In this document: positions 1 to 8,672 of the stretch, in pieces
Numbering within the stretch: the first letter of the stretch is position 1
How the letters are laid out: each line of letters opens with the position of its first letter
Source: Pseudoxanthomonas sp. YR558
GTDB taxonomy: Bacteria > Pseudomonadota > Gammaproteobacteria > Xanthomonadales > Xanthomonadaceae
Assembly: GCF_900116385.1 (NCBI RefSeq)
Contig: NZ_FPCI01000001.1
Coordinates: 1,178,001 to 1,242,000, forward strand
Direction of reading: 5' to 3'
DNA: 64,000 nucleotides
Position numbers and translations under genes: made by a program
The notes under the pieces: model-generated
Databases searched by the model: none
The model's input: only the letters and a program-made list of their open reading frames with translations
What the model was told of the DNA's origin: nothing

Positions 1-40
1 GAAGGGCGACCGCGCCCGGCGCTACCTGCGCCGGCAGGGC

Positions 41-66
41 AAGGCATGGGGTCGCCCCCATGCCTT
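41..66. other. Inverted repeat in the spacer after rplR
   Basis: An 11-bp perfect stem (41-51 with 56-66) encloses a 4-base loop in the non-coding spacer downstream of the rplR stop. There is no long T-run on the minus strand, so it is a weak fit to an intrinsic terminator. It may be a processing or pause hairpin before the next spc-cluster gene, expected to be rpsE, outside the window. The rest of 1-72 shows no gene. Confidence 0.6.
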
Positions 67-72
67 TCAAGC

Positions 73-429
73 TTAGAACTGCAGGCCGCCTTCGCGGGCT
101 GCGTCGGCCAGCGCCTTGATGCGACCGTGGTAGCGGTAGCCCGAGCGGTCGAACGCGACCTTCTCGATGCCCGCAGCCTTGGCGCGCTCGGCGATGATCG
201 AACCGACGCGGGCGGCCGCGTCGCTGTTCTTGCCGTTCTTCAGGCCATCCTTCACGTCGGCCTGCAGCGTGTTCGCCGACGCGATCACCTTGGCGCCGTC
301 GGCGGTGAACAGCTGGGCGTAGATGTGCTGACCGGTGCGCAGCACCGACAGGCGCGGCACGCCGAGCTCTCGGATGTGCGCGCGGGTCGACTTGGCGCGG
401 CGCAGGCGGGCGGTGTTCTTGATGCTCAT
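73..429 (-). CDS. rplR: 50S ribosomal protein L18
   Basis: L18 is a 5S rRNA-binding protein of the large-subunit central protuberance. The 118-residue product has the basic N-terminus usual for the family ([13 protein letters not shown]) and the C-terminal signature with [11 protein letters not shown] and [11 protein letters not shown]. It lies 29 nt after rplF in the usual spc order (rpsN-rpsH-rplF-rplR), so it is probably co-transcribed with them. The length is normal and no oddities were seen. The following gene, expected to be rpsE, lies outside the window. Confidence 0.97.
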   Translation of the reverse strand: MSIKNTARLRRAKSTRAHIRELGVPRLSVLRTGQHIYAQLFTADGAKVIASANTLQADVKDGLKNGKNSDAAARVGSIIAERAKAAGIEKVAFDRSGYRYHGRIKALADAAREGGLQF

Positions 430-458
430 GATCTGGTTCCTCGAAGCCGAAAGCCCTG

Positions 459-986
459 TTAGGCCTTCTTCGCTTCCTTGCGGATGATGGTTTCGTCGGA
501 GTACTTCACGCCCTTGCCCTTGTAGGGTTCCGGCGGACGGAAACCGCGGATCTTGGCGGCGACTTCACCAACGCGCTGCTTGTCGGCGCCCTGGACCAGG
601 ATTTCGGTCTGGGTCGGGGTGACGATGGTGATGCCTTCCGGGGTCTTGAACAGCACCGGATGCGAGAAACCCAGCGACAGGTTCAGGTCCTTGCCCTGCA
701 TCGCGGCGCGGTAACCCACGCCGACCAGCTCGAGCTTGCGCTCGAAGCCTTCCGACACGCCCTTGACCATGTTGGCCAGGATCGCGCGGATGGTGCCGGT
801 GAGGGCGTCGTCGGCCGGGGTCACCGGCGACAGGTTCGCCACACCATTGTCGATGTTGAGATCGACGCCGGCCGGCTTGGCGATGGACAGGGTGCCCTTC
901 GGGCCCTTGACGTTGAGGGTCTCGCCCTGGACGGTCAGTTCGACGCCCTTCGGGAGATTGATCGGCTTCTTGGCTACGCGGGACAT
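459..986 (-). CDS. rplF: 50S ribosomal protein L6
   Basis: L6 binds 23S rRNA near the sarcin-ricin loop and the L7/L12 stalk base. The 175-residue product starts [14 protein letters not shown]. An in-frame extension to 1058 was rejected because it runs into rpsH and lacks family similarity. The two L6 repeats are visible, and the C-terminal signature [14 protein letters not shown] is intact. The spacing to rpsH is 16 nt. It is an ordinary member of the spc cluster. Confidence 0.97.
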   Translation of the reverse strand: MSRVAKKPINLPKGVELTVQGETLNVKGPKGTLSIAKPAGVDLNIDNGVANLSPVTPADDALTGTIRAILANMVKGVSEGFERKLELVGVGYRAAMQGKDLNLSLGFSHPVLFKTPEGITIVTPTQTEILVQGADKQRVGEVAAKIRGFRPPEPYKGKGVKYSDETIIRKEAKKA

Positions 987-1002
987 GTGTGGGCTCCTTC
1001 GC

Positions 1003-1401
1003 TTAGGCCACGAAGCACAGGACTTCGCCACCGACGCCGGCCGCACGGGCCTGCGCATCGGTCATGATGCCCTTCGAGGTGGAGATGATGGCGACGCCCA
1101 GGCCACCGAGGACCTTCGGCAGTTCAGCCTTGCCACGGTACTGGCGCAGGCCCGAACGGGACACGCGGCTCAGCTTCTCGATGACCGGCTTGCCTTCGAA
1201 ATACTTCAGGACGATCTCGAGCTCGGCCTTGTTGTTCTCGGTCTTCGTCACGCGGACGTCGCCGATATAGCCTTCCGCCTTCAGGACGTTGGCGATCGAG
1301 GTCTTGATCTTGGAGGACGGCATCTTCACCGTCTGCTTGCCAACAGCGGCGGCATTGCGAATGCGCACCAGCATGTCGGCGATGGGATCAGTCATGCTCA
1401 T
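1003..1401 (-). CDS. rpsH: 30S ribosomal protein S8
   Basis: S8 is a primary 16S rRNA-binding protein of the 30S body and, in E. coli, the translational repressor of the spc operon. The 132-residue form starts [11 protein letters not shown], which matches the family. A longer frame to 1512 crosses hairpins and was rejected. A second ATG two codons in is also possible. The C-terminal ISTSKGIMT signature and GEVLCFVA end are intact. It is unusual in lying 205 nt downstream of rpsN, with a palindrome and a -10-like box in the gap. Confidence 0.97.
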   Translation of the reverse strand: MSMTDPIADMLVRIRNAAAVGKQTVKMPSSKIKTSIANVLKAEGYIGDVRVTKTENNKAELEIVLKYFEGKPVIEKLSRVSRSGLRQYRGKAELPKVLGGLGVAIISTSKGIMTDAQARAAGVGGEVLCFVA

Positions 1402-1523
1402 TAGAGTCTGCCTTATGAGTAGCACCGATATCCGCTTTCGCGAAAATCTAGGTTGTGCCTGGACACCCCCAGGTAGGGTGGCGGGTCGACCGCCCTCCCC
1501 GGCCAAAGCCATGGGAGCCGAAT

Positions 1524-1560
1524 ATTGTACAGCAACAAGTCCGGCATGTGCCGGACTTGT
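1524..1560 (-). promoter_or_regulatory. Hairpin and candidate internal promoter upstream of rpsH
   Basis: A perfect 12-bp inverted repeat (1535-1546 with 1549-1560) has only two bases between the arms. It is followed on the minus strand by TACAAT (1524-1529), a good -10 box. The -35 match at 17 bp (GGCACA) is poor. The stretch 1402-1606 has no gene, and smaller GC stems occur nearer rpsH. It could be an attenuator, a processing site or an internal promoter that splits the spc cluster. Confidence 0.4.
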
Positions 1561-1606
1561 CCTCCACCTCCGTGCGACCCCTTGAAGGTGTCGCCAGGAG
1601 CTGCTG

Positions 1607-1912
1607 TTACCAGCTGGCCTTGCGCAGGCCCGGCACGTCGCCGTTCATCGTCGCCTTGCGCAGCATGTTGCGGCCGAGGCCGAACTTGCGGTACACGCCA
1701 CGCGAACGACCGGACAGCTCGCAGCGGTTGCGCTGGCGGCTCGGCGACGAGTCGCGCGGCAGCTTCTGCAGCTTGGTCACCGCGTCGATCTTGTCTTCGT
1801 ACGACGCGTCCTGGCTGGAGATGATCTTCTTCAGCGCTTCACGCTTGGCGGCGTACTGCTTGGCCAGCTTTTCCCGCTTGATGTCGCGGTTGACCATCGA
1901 GGTCTTTGCCAT
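1607..1912 (-). CDS. rpsN: 30S ribosomal protein S14, zinc-free type
   Basis: S14 is a 30S head protein. The 101-residue product is the long form without the CxxC zinc ribbon. One Cys is left, in [12 protein letters not shown], followed by [10 protein letters not shown], the family signature. It starts [10 protein letters not shown] and lies 20 nt after rplE. The length is typical of gammaproteobacteria. The 205-nt gap to rpsH is the only unusual feature of its context. Confidence 0.97.
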   Translation of the reverse strand: MAKTSMVNRDIKREKLAKQYAAKREALKKIISSQDASYEDKIDAVTKLQKLPRDSSPSRQRNRCELSGRSRGVYRKFGLGRNMLRKATMNGDVPGLRKASW

Positions 1913-1932
1913 GATGTCTTTTTCCTAGCGAA

Positions 1933-2475
1933 TCAGTTGCGGAACGGGAACTTGAACGCTTCGAGCAGCGCCTTTGCTTCGGCGTCGTTCTTGGCGGTGG
2001 TCGTGATGGCGATATCCATGCCGCGGATCGCGTCGACGGCGTCGAAATCGATTTCCGGGAAGATGATCTGTTCCTTCACGCCCATGTTGTAGTTGCCGCG
2101 GCCGTCGAACGAACGGCCGGACACGCCACGGAAGTCGCGGACGCGCGGCAGCGAGATGCTGATCAGGCGATCCAGGAATTCGTACATCTTGGCGCGACGC
2201 AGGGTGACCTTGCAGCCGATCGGCCAACCATCGCGGATCTTGAACGAAGCCACCGACACGCGGGACTTGGTCGTGATCGGCTTCTGGCCGGTGATCTTGG
2301 CCAGGTCGGCCACGGCGTTTTCCAGGATCTTCTTGTTGGTCGCCGCTTCACCCACACCCATGTTGATGGTGATCTTGGTGATCTTCGGCACTTCCATCGG
2401 ATTGGTGTAGCCGAACTTCTTCATCAGAGCCGGCGCCACTTCTTCCTTGTAGATTTTTTCGAGACGGGTGGTCAT
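1933..2475 (-). CDS. rplE: 50S ribosomal protein L5
   Basis: L5 binds 5S rRNA and contacts the P-site tRNA. The 180-residue product starts [15 protein letters not shown]. It contains the family blocks [14 protein letters not shown] and [10 protein letters not shown], and [18 protein letters not shown] near the C-terminus. It lies 11 nt after rplX and 20 nt before rpsN in the standard order. Length and sequence look ordinary, and no frameshift or truncation was seen. Confidence 0.98.
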   Translation of the reverse strand: MTTRLEKIYKEEVAPALMKKFGYTNPMEVPKITKITINMGVGEAATNKKILENAVADLAKITGQKPITTKSRVSVASFKIRDGWPIGCKVTLRRAKMYEFLDRLISISLPRVRDFRGVSGRSFDGRGNYNMGVKEQIIFPEIDFDAVDAIRGMDIAITTTAKNDAEAKALLEAFKFPFRN

Positions 2476-2486
2476 GTCCTCATTCC

Positions 2487-2804
2487 TCAGGCGTCGAGCG
2501 CCTCACCGCTGGAGCGGAACACACGCAGTTTGCGTCCATCCTCCAGCACCTTGAAACCGATACGCTCGCCCTTGCCCGTCGCCGGGTTGAACAGCGCGAC
2601 ATTGGAGATGTGGATCGAGCGCTCGCTCTCCACCACGCCACCCGCGACACCGGCTTGCGGGTTCGGCTTGGTGTGGCGCTTGACGACATTGACGTTGGAG
2701 ACGACCACGCGGTCGCCATCAACGCGCACCACGTCGCCCTTCTTGCCCTTGTCCTTGCCGGTGATAACGACGACCTGGTCGCCCTTCTTGATACGGTTAG
2801 CCAT
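2487..2804 (-). CDS. rplX: 50S ribosomal protein L24
   Basis: L24 is an early 23S rRNA assembly initiator near the exit tunnel. The 105-residue protein starts [23 protein letters not shown], which contains the KOW motif, and continues with [10 protein letters not shown]. It lies between rplN and rplE with gaps of 15 and 11 nt, as in other proteobacteria. No anomalies were seen. The same strand carries an overlapping frame that is a shadow. Confidence 0.97.
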   Translation of the reverse strand: MANRIKKGDQVVVITGKDKGKKGDVVRVDGDRVVVSNVNVVKRHTKPNPQAGVAGGVVESERSIHISNVALFNPATGKGERIGFKVLEDGRKLRVFRSSGEALDA

Positions 2805-2819
2805 TTCTATGTCCTCCGC

Positions 2820-3188
2820 TCAGAGCACTTCAGGCGCGAGCGAAACGATCTTCATGAACTTCTCGGAACGCAGCTCGCGGGTCACGGGCCCGAAGATGCG
2901 GGTACCGATCGGCTCCTGCTTGTTGTTGAGCAGCACGGCAGCGTTGCCATCGAAGCGGATCAGCGAACCGTCGGGACGGCGAACGCCCTTGCGGGTACGC
3001 ACGACCACGGCGTCGTAGACTTCGCCCTTCTTGACCTTGCCGCGCGGGATGGCGTCCTTGACGGTCACCTTGATGATGTCGCCGATGCCGGCGTAACGGC
3101 GCTTCGAGCCGCCCAGCACCTTGATGCACATCAGTTCCTTGGCGCCGGAGTTGTCGGCCGCGTCAAGGTAGCTCTGCATCTGGATCAT
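2820..3188 (-). CDS. rplN: 50S ribosomal protein L14
   Basis: L14 contacts 16S rRNA at an intersubunit bridge and is the docking site for the silencing factor RsfS. The 122-residue product is standard length. Family blocks [19 protein letters not shown] near the start, [20 protein letters not shown] and FGPVTRELR are intact. It follows rpsQ by 15 nt. In many bacteria the L14/L24 boundary is where the S10 and spc operons meet. Here the short spacing suggests one continuous transcript. Confidence 0.98.
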   Translation of the reverse strand: MIQMQSYLDAADNSGAKELMCIKVLGGSKRRYAGIGDIIKVTVKDAIPRGKVKKGEVYDAVVVRTRKGVRRPDGSLIRFDGNAAVLLNNKQEPIGTRIFGPVTRELRSEKFMKIVSLAPEVL

Positions 3189-3203
3189 GATTCAGATCTC
3201 CTT

Positions 3204-3470
3204 TTATTCAGCCGCGCGGGTGATGATTTCCACCACACGCCAGTTCTTGGTCTTGGACATCGGGGCGATCTCGGTCACGCGCACCACGTCGCCTTCCTTA
3301 CAGCTGTTGTCCGCGTCGTGCGCGTGCAGCTTCGTGGAACGCTTGATGTACTTGCCGTACAGGGCGTGCTTGACCTGACGCTCCACCAGGACGGTGACCG
3401 TCTTGTCCATCTTGTTGCTGACGACGCGGCCTTCGATGGTGCGTTGCGCTTTGTCTTTGTTATCGCTCAT
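3204..3470 (-). CDS. rpsQ: 30S ribosomal protein S17
   Basis: S17 is a primary 16S rRNA-binding OB-fold protein of the 30S body. The 88-residue product starts [20 protein letters not shown] and contains [15 protein letters not shown] and the [16 protein letters not shown] signature. It lies 12 nt after rpmC, the normal order. Both length and sequence are ordinary. Confidence 0.97.
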   Translation of the reverse strand: MSDNKDKAQRTIEGRVVSNKMDKTVTVLVERQVKHALYGKYIKRSTKLHAHDADNSCKEGDVVRVTEIAPMSKTKNWRVVEIITRAAE

Positions 3471-3482
3471 CTTGGTCGCTCC

Positions 3483-3668
3483 TTACTTCTGGCTGCCCAG
3501 CAGGGTCTTGACGCGAGCGATCTCGCGGCGGACCCGACGGGTTTCATGCGTCTTCGGCAGCTGGCCGGTCACCTTCTGCATGCGCAGGGAGAATTGCTCC
3601 TTGCGCAGCTCGGTCAGGTGGGCCTTCAGCTCGTCAGCCGATTTCTCGCGGAGTTGCTTGAGTTCCAT
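3483..3668 (-). CDS. rpmC: 50S ribosomal protein L29
   Basis: L29 is a small helical protein at the tunnel exit that helps bind trigger factor and SRP. The 61-residue product starts [14 protein letters not shown] and contains the family core [15 protein letters not shown]. Its ATG overlaps the rplP stop by one base (TAATG), which suggests translational coupling. Length is typical. Confidence 0.97.
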   Translation of the reverse strand: MELKQLREKSADELKAHLTELRKEQFSLRMQKVTGQLPKTHETRRVRREIARVKTLLGSQK

Positions 3669-4081
3669 TAGCGCACCGTCCGGGTCACGAAAGTGGTGGT
3701 GACCGACAGCTTGGCAGCGGCCAGGCGGAACGCCTCGCGCGCGATGTCCTCACTGACGCCTTCGATTTCATAGATCATGCGGCCCGGCTGGATCTGGGCG
3801 ACCCAGTATTCGACGTTGCCCTTACCCGAACCCATTCGGACTTCGATGGGCTTCTTGGTGATCGGCTTGTCGGGGAACACACGGATCCACATCTTGCCGC
3901 CGCGCTTGACGTAGCGGCTGATCGAGCGGCGGGCCGCTTCGATCTGGCGCGCGGTCAGCTGACCGTGCGCCGTGGCCTTCAGGCCGTACTCGCCGAAACT
4001 GACGAGGTTACCGTTCCAGCTCAGGCCTTCGTTCCGGCCCTTGTGCATCTTGCGGTATTTGGTTCGCTTGGGTTGCAACAT
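3668..4081 (-). CDS. rplP: 50S ribosomal protein L16
   Basis: L16 organises the A-site and P-site region of the peptidyl transferase centre. The 137-residue protein starts [19 protein letters not shown]. The signature [20 protein letters not shown] is intact, followed by [14 protein letters not shown]. It lies 6 nt after rpsC and overlaps rpmC by one base. It is an ordinary S10-cluster gene. Confidence 0.98.
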   Translation of the reverse strand: MLQPKRTKYRKMHKGRNEGLSWNGNLVSFGEYGLKATAHGQLTARQIEAARRSISRYVKRGGKMWIRVFPDKPITKKPIEVRMGSGKGNVEYWVAQIQPGRMIYEIEGVSEDIAREAFRLAAAKLSVTTTFVTRTVR

Positions 4082-4087
4082 GATTGA

Positions 4088-4807
4088 TTACCTCGCGTCG
4101 CGGTCACGAGCCGGGCGCGACGGACGTTCGCTGCGCTCGGGGCGCGCGTCGTCCTGCTTCTCCTGACCCACCTGGCTGAAATCGAAGATTTCGCCCTTGT
4201 AGACCCACACCTTGATGCCGATGATGCCGTAGGTGGTCTTCGCCTCGGCAAAACCGTAATCGATGTCGGCACGCAGCGTGTGCAGCGGCACGCGGCCTTC
4301 GCGGTACCACTCCGAACGGGCGATTTCCGCACCGTTGAGGCGGCCAGCCACGTTGACCTTGATGCCCAGGGCGCCGAGGCGCATCGCATTGCCCACGGCG
4401 CGCTTCATCGCGCGACGGAACATGATGCGGCGCTCCAGCTGCTGCGCGATCGACTCGGCCACCAGCTGGGCGTCCAGCTCGGGCTTGCGCACTTCGGTGA
4501 CGTTGATGTGCGCCGGGACGCCCATCAGGTCGCTCACTTCCTTGCGCAGCTTCTCGATGTCCTCACCGCGCTTGCCGATCACCACGCCCGGACGGGCGGT
4601 GTGGATGGTCACGCGCGCTGTCTTGGCCGGACGCTCGATCAGGATCTTGGAGATACCGGCCTGGGCCAGCTTCTTGCGAAGCATCTCGCGCACCTTGAGG
4701 TCCGCGGCCAGGTAGTCGGCGTAGTCGCGCTTGTTGGCGAACCACTTGGAATTCCAGTCCTTGGCGATGCCCAGGCGGATGCCGGTCGGATGAACTTTGT
4801 GACCCAT
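4088..4807 (-). CDS. rpsC: 30S ribosomal protein S3
   Basis: S3 lines the mRNA entry tunnel and contributes to ribosomal helicase activity. The 239-residue product starts [20 protein letters not shown], with a KH domain showing [15 protein letters not shown]. The C-terminal S3 domain contains [17 protein letters not shown]. The last 25 or so residues are a charged Arg/Asp/Glu-rich extension, which is common in this family. It lies 2 nt after rplV and is probably coupled to it. Confidence 0.98.
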   Translation of the reverse strand: MGHKVHPTGIRLGIAKDWNSKWFANKRDYADYLAADLKVREMLRKKLAQAGISKILIERPAKTARVTIHTARPGVVIGKRGEDIEKLRKEVSDLMGVPAHINVTEVRKPELDAQLVAESIAQQLERRIMFRRAMKRAVGNAMRLGALGIKVNVAGRLNGAEIARSEWYREGRVPLHTLRADIDYGFAEAKTTYGIIGIKVWVYKGEIFDFSQVGQEKQDDARPERSERPSRPARDRDAR

Positions 4808-4809
4808 AC

Positions 4810-5145
4810 TTATTTGCCCTCGCCCACGACCACAGTGATGTGGCTGGTGCGCTTAAGAATGCGGGTACCACGACCCTTGGCACGGGCCATGAAACGCTTC
4901 AGCACCGGACCTTCGTCGACCATGATGGTCTTGACCTTCAGCTCGTCGACGTCGGCGCCCTGGTTGTTCTCGGCGTTGGCGATGGCGGACTCCACGACCT
5001 TCTTGATCAGGTGGGCAGCCTTCTTGTCCGAGAACTTCAGCAGGTTGACGGCGCGTTCGGCCGGCAGGCCGCGCACCTGGTCAGCGACCAGGCGGGCTTT
5101 CTGGGGGGAGATGCGCGCGGTGCGCAGGATGGCTTTCGCTTCCAT
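4810..5145 (-). CDS. rplV: 50S ribosomal protein L22
   Basis: L22 lines the exit tunnel, and its beta-hairpin loop is where macrolide-resistance changes arise in other bacteria. The 111-residue form starting [13 protein letters not shown] was preferred over an ATG two codons upstream. The AAGGAGAG ribosome-binding site touches the upstream ATG but is well spaced from this one. The C-terminal loop with [11 protein letters not shown] is intact. It lies 12 nt after rpsS. Confidence 0.95.
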   Translation of the reverse strand: MEAKAILRTARISPQKARLVADQVRGLPAERAVNLLKFSDKKAAHLIKKVVESAIANAENNQGADVDELKVKTIMVDEGPVLKRFMARAKGRGTRILKRTSHITVVVGEGK

Positions 5146-5157
5146 GGTCATCTCTCC

Positions 5158-5433
5158 TTACTTCTTGCCGCCGGCTTTCTTGTCGCCACCGTGACCCTTG
5201 AAGGTACGGGTGACGGCAAACTCGCCGAGCTTGTGGCCGACCATGTTCTCGTTAACCAGCACGGGAACGTGGTTCTTGCCATTGTGGATGGCGATCGTGA
5301 AGCCCACCATTTCCGGCAGGATCATCGAACGGCGCGACCAGGTCTTGATCGGCTTCTTGCTGCCGCCCGCGGCCTCCACCTTCTTGACGAGGTGGTGATC
5401 GACGAACGGGCCCTTCTTGAGTGAACGTGCCAT
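5158..5433 (-). CDS. rpsS: 30S ribosomal protein S19
   Basis: S19 is a 30S head protein that contacts S13 and the 50S central protuberance. The 91-residue product starts [15 protein letters not shown] and contains the signature block [20 protein letters not shown]. It ends in a short Lys/Gly-rich tail. It lies 6 nt after rplB. Nothing is unusual. Confidence 0.98.
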   Translation of the reverse strand: MARSLKKGPFVDHHLVKKVEAAGGSKKPIKTWSRRSMILPEMVGFTIAIHNGKNHVPVLVNENMVGHKLGEFAVTRTFKGHGGDKKAGGKK

Positions 5434-5439
5434 GGTCGA

Positions 5440-6267
5440 TTAGCCCCTACGATCGCGGACGATGAATTGCTGCGTGCGCTTGTTCTTGCGCGTCTTGTAA
5501 CCCTTGGTCGGCACACCCCACGGGGTGACCGGATGCGGGTTGCCCTGGCCGGCCTTCGCCTCACCACCACCGTGCGGGTGGTCGACGGGGTTCATGGCCG
5601 CACCGCGGACGGTCGGCTTGACACCGCGCCAGCGCTTGGCGCCAGCCTTGCCGAGCTTCTCCAGGCTGTGCTCGTCGTTGCCGACTTCGCCCACCGTGGC
5701 GCGGCACTCGACCTGCACCTTGCGCATTTCGCCGGAGCGAAGACGCAGCGTGGCGAAACCCTGCTCGCGAGCGACCAGCTGCACGGCGGCGCCAGCGGCG
5801 CGGGCGATCTGCGCGCCCTTGCCGGGCTTCAGTTCGATGCCGTGGACGGTCGTACCGACCGGGATGTTGCGCAGCGGCAGCGTGTTGCCGGCCTTGATCG
5901 GCGCATCGCTACCGGCGATGACCTGGTCACCGGCCTTCAGGCCCTTGGGGGCGATGATGTAACGACGCTCACCATCGACGTAGCACAGCAGCGCGATGTG
6001 CGCGGTGCGGTTGGGATCGTATTCGATCCGCTCCACGCGCGCCGGAATGCCTTCCTTGTCGCGCTTGAAGTCGATGATGCGGTAATGCTGCTTGTGACCA
6101 CCGCCGATGTGGCGGGTGGTGATGCGACCGTGATGGTTGCGACCGCCGGTCTTGCTCTGCTTTTCCAGCAGCGCAGCATGCGGAGCACCCTTGTGCAGGT
6201 CGGGCGTCACCACGCGGACCGCCGAACGGCGACCGGGGGAGGTGGGCTTGAATTTCATCAATGGCAT
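5440..6267 (-). CDS. rplB: 50S ribosomal protein L2
   Basis: L2 is needed for subunit association and peptidyl transferase activity. The 275-residue protein starts [14 protein letters not shown]. The RNA-binding core and the conserved C-terminal loop [16 protein letters not shown] are intact, including the functionally important His residue. It lies between rplW (11 nt) and rpsS (6 nt). Length and order are standard. Confidence 0.98.
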   Translation of the reverse strand: MPLMKFKPTSPGRRSAVRVVTPDLHKGAPHAALLEKQSKTGGRNHHGRITTRHIGGGHKQHYRIIDFKRDKEGIPARVERIEYDPNRTAHIALLCYVDGERRYIIAPKGLKAGDQVIAGSDAPIKAGNTLPLRNIPVGTTVHGIELKPGKGAQIARAAGAAVQLVAREQGFATLRLRSGEMRKVQVECRATVGEVGNDEHSLEKLGKAGAKRWRGVKPTVRGAAMNPVDHPHGGGEAKAGQGNPHPVTPWGVPTKGYKTRKNKRTQQFIVRDRRG

Positions 6268-6278
6268 GTGGGTCTACC

Positions 6279-6578
6279 TCAGGCCTTGGCCGACACGTCG
6301 ATGGCCTGACCATCGGCCAGACGCACGTACGCCTTGCGCCAGTCGCCGCGGCGGCCGGCGCGGTTACGGAAGGACTTGTTCTTGCCCTTCACGTTGACCA
6401 CGTTGACCGTCTCGACCTTGACGTCGAACAGCTGCTCGACCGCGGCCTTGACATCGGCCTTGGTGGCATCGTTCGAGACTTCGAAGACGTATTGGTTGGA
6501 GAGTTCCTGCAGGCGCACGGTCTTTTCGGAGACGCGCGGAGCACGCAGCACGGCAAAAATCTTTTCGTTGCTGATCAT
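6279..6578 (-). CDS. rplW: 50S ribosomal protein L23
   Basis: L23 sits at the tunnel exit and docks trigger factor and SRP. The 99-residue form starting [19 protein letters not shown] was chosen because its ATG overlaps the rplD stop as ATGA. An ATG three codons upstream is also in frame. Family blocks [18 protein letters not shown] and WRKAYVRL are intact. The overlap implies translational coupling to L4. Confidence 0.95.
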   Translation of the reverse strand: MISNEKIFAVLRAPRVSEKTVRLQELSNQYVFEVSNDATKADVKAAVEQLFDVKVETVNVVNVKGKNKSFRNRAGRRGDWRKAYVRLADGQAIDVSAKA

Positions 6579-7180
6579 GCCAGCCACTCCTCGATCTTCT
6601 TGACGGCGTCGGCCGTGATCAGCACGGAGTCGGCACCGACCAGCGCTGCCGGATCCAGGCCCTGCACGTCGCGCACTTCCACGTAGGGAAGGTTGCGGGC
6701 GGACAGGTACAGGTGCTCGGAGGCATCCTCGGTGACGATCAGCGGACGCTGACCCAGGTCCAGGCCCTTCAGCTTCTCGATCAGGGCGCTGGTCTTGGTG
6801 GCGTCCACGTCGAACGCTTCCACGACCTTCAGGCGGTTCTGGCGGTTCAGCTCGGACAGGATGGAGCTGATGGCCGCACGGTACATCTTGCGGTTGACCT
6901 TCTGCGCGAAGCTGCGCGGCTTCGCCGCGAAGGTCACGCCGCCGCCGACGAAGATCGGCGCGGTCAGGGCACCGTGACGAGCACCGCCACCCTTCTGCTT
7001 CTTGGACTTCTTGGTGGTGCCGTTGACTTCGGCGCGCGTCTTCTGCGCCTTGGTGCCGGCACGACCGGCGTTGCGGTAGGCAACGACGACCTGGTGGACC
7101 AGATCCTCGCTGAACTCTCGGCCGAACACGTCGTCGGAGACCGACAGCTTGTTGGCGCTACCTGTAATGGCTAGTTCCAT
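6575..7180 (-). CDS. rplD: 50S ribosomal protein L4
   Basis: L4 is a tunnel protein. In E. coli it also represses its own S10 operon through the leader by attenuation and translational control. The 201-residue product starts [14 protein letters not shown]. The extended loop with [23 protein letters not shown] is typical. It lies 11 nt after rplC. Whether the rpsJ leader here responds to L4 cannot be told from sequence alone. Confidence 0.97.
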   Translation of the reverse strand: MELAITGSANKLSVSDDVFGREFSEDLVHQVVVAYRNAGRAGTKAQKTRAEVNGTTKKSKKQKGGGARHGALTAPIFVGGGVTFAAKPRSFAQKVNRKMYRAAISSILSELNRQNRLKVVEAFDVDATKTSALIEKLKGLDLGQRPLIVTEDASEHLYLSARNLPYVEVRDVQGLDPAALVGADSVLITADAVKKIEEWLA

Positions 7181-7191
7181 GGTCGTTCTCC

Positions 7192-7845
7192 TCAACCCTT
7201 GCTCGCCGGACGCACGATCACGTCGCCACCCGGTGCACCCGGCACGGCGCCACGCACGGCGATGAGGCCGCGCTCAGCGTCCACGCGGACGACTTCCAGG
7301 TTCTGCGTGCTCTGCTGCACGGCACCCATGTGGCCGGACATCTTCTTGCCCGGGAACACGCGACCCGGCGTCTGGCGCTGACCGAGCGAACCCGGCGAGC
7401 GATGCGACAGCGAGTTACCGTGGGTGGCGTCACCCATGGTGAAGTTCCAGCGCTTGATGGTGCCCTGGAAGCCCTTACCCTTGGTCACGCCTTGGACGTC
7501 GACCTTCTGGCCGACTTCGAAGATGTCAGCCTTGATCTCGCCGCCAATGGCGAAATCGCCCAGCTTGTCGGCTTCGACGCGCAGCTCCCACAGGCCACGA
7601 CCGGCTTCGACCTTGGCCTTGGCCAGGTGACCGGCGACCGGCTTGGTGATCAGCGAGGCGCGACGCGAACCCACGGCAACCTGCACGGCGCTGTAGCCGT
7701 CGGCTTCCGGGGTCTTGATCTGGGTGATGCGGTTCGGGGTGGCTTCGATCAGCGTCACCGGAATGGACTTGCCGTCCTCGGTGAACACTCGGGTCATGCC
7801 GGCCTTGCGACCGACGAGACCCAACGAATATTTCTTCGCGGTCAT
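7192..7845 (-). CDS. rplC: 50S ribosomal protein L3
   Basis: L3 is an early assembly protein near the peptidyl transferase centre, often methylated on Gln by PrmB. The 217-residue product starts [21 protein letters not shown]. The open frame to 8424 runs through rpsJ and was rejected. The signature [10 protein letters not shown] and the loop [16 protein letters not shown] are intact. It lies 11 nt after rpsJ. Confidence 0.97.
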   Translation of the reverse strand: MTAKKYSLGLVGRKAGMTRVFTEDGKSIPVTLIEATPNRITQIKTPEADGYSAVQVAVGSRRASLITKPVAGHLAKAKVEAGRGLWELRVEADKLGDFAIGGEIKADIFEVGQKVDVQGVTKGKGFQGTIKRWNFTMGDATHGNSLSHRSPGSLGQRQTPGRVFPGKKMSGHMGAVQQSTQNLEVVRVDAERGLIAVRGAVPGAPGGDVIVRPASKG

Positions 7846-7856
7846 GGTCGTGGGCC

Positions 7857-8168
<312 letters not shown>

Positions 8169-8310
8169 GACGGAAATTTCCTTCGTTAAAGAGCGACGGG
8201 CGCGGCCTCTGGGATGCCTTGCCCCGGTTAGTCCAAGCTGATCCAGCTCCCCACCACCCGCGAGTGCTCCACGGACGGAAAGCGCCTGAATCGGCTGGGG
8301 ATTCTTCCTG

Positions 8311-8340
8311 AAAAACAAGGCAGGCCGGTAAACCGGCCCG
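8311..8340 (-). promoter_or_regulatory. Leader hairpin with T-run just after the rpsJ start site
   Basis: On the minus strand, a GGCCGG stem with a TTTA loop (8323-8338) is followed by TTGTTTTT (8311-8318). It begins only about 8 nt after the predicted transcription start. The form is that of a small intrinsic terminator or a pause site. Nearly the same element sits at the same place in the rpsL leader (13098-13124). Confidence 0.6.
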
Positions 8341-8352
8341 CCCAGACATGAA

Positions 8353-8381
8353 AGTATAGGACGCGTGACATATCCCGTCAA
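8353..8381 (-). promoter_or_regulatory. Sigma-70 promoter of the S10 operon
   Basis: TTGACG (8376-8381) and TATACT (8353-8358) are separated by exactly 17 bp on the minus strand. Both match consensus in five of six positions. The predicted start is near 8346, which gives rpsJ a 5' leader of about 178 nt. No competing gene lies here. Confidence 0.85.
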
Positions 8382-8441
8382 CCACCGGGACGCCCTGCCC
8401 GGCCCAAGGCCTGCAGGATGGCACGCGACACTCCGTGTCTG

Positions 8442-8475
8442 GCGAACACGAGGCGCTTCCTGCACCTCTTTTCGC
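8442..8475 (-). terminator. Hairpin resembling the rpoC terminator, upstream of the S10 promoter
   Basis: The minus strand reads GCGAAAAGAGGTGC, then a loop AGGAA, then GCGCCTCGTGTTCGC. This is a long imperfect stem that closely resembles the hairpin after rpoC (13223-13250). It lies just upstream of the S10 promoter and about 100 nt downstream of a second promoter, so it may end a short transcript or the tuf transcript. Confidence 0.5.
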
Positions 8476-8522
8476 GGTAGGCCGGCCTCCTCCCAGGGGG
8501 CGCCGGCGGGTATTGCGATCCT

Positions 8523-8541
8523 GAATAGCGGGTCGCTATTC
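8523..8541. other. Perfect 7-bp hairpin in the tuf-rpsJ spacer
   Basis: GAATAGC pairs with GCTATTC around a 5-base loop. It lies immediately downstream, in minus-strand sense, of the TACAAT promoter at 8552-8557, so it would form the 5' end of any transcript starting there. No gene is seen between 8382 and 8672. Confidence 0.5.
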
Positions 8542-8551
8542 GGGGGCCGGC

Positions 8552-8580
8552 ATTGTAGCCGTACGGCGCGCACGCCGCAA
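8552..8580 (-). promoter_or_regulatory. Second promoter in the tuf-rpsJ spacer
   Basis: TTGCGG (8575-8580) and TACAAT (8552-8557) are spaced 17 bp apart on the minus strand. Transcription would start near 8545. It could add a longer S10 leader or drive a short RNA ending at the hairpin at 8442-8475. The stretch also holds a GC stem at 8596-8617 just after tuf. Confidence 0.6.
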
Positions 8581-8595
8581 GCGGTTGATGCCGGC

Positions 8596-8617
8596 GGCCT
8601 GCGCCTCAGCGCAGGCC
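8596..8617 (-). terminator. Strong stem-loop after tuf copy 1
   Basis: A 9-bp stem GGCCTGCGC/GCGCAGGCC with a 4-base loop lies about 55 nt past the tuf stop. There is no T-run on the minus strand, so it is either a weak terminator or a 3'-end stabilising hairpin. Confidence 0.45.
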
Positions 8618-8672
8618 TATCTACGTCGTTGCGTGCCGCGCGCAGAGGCGCGACACGCTAGGCCGCAGGGGC

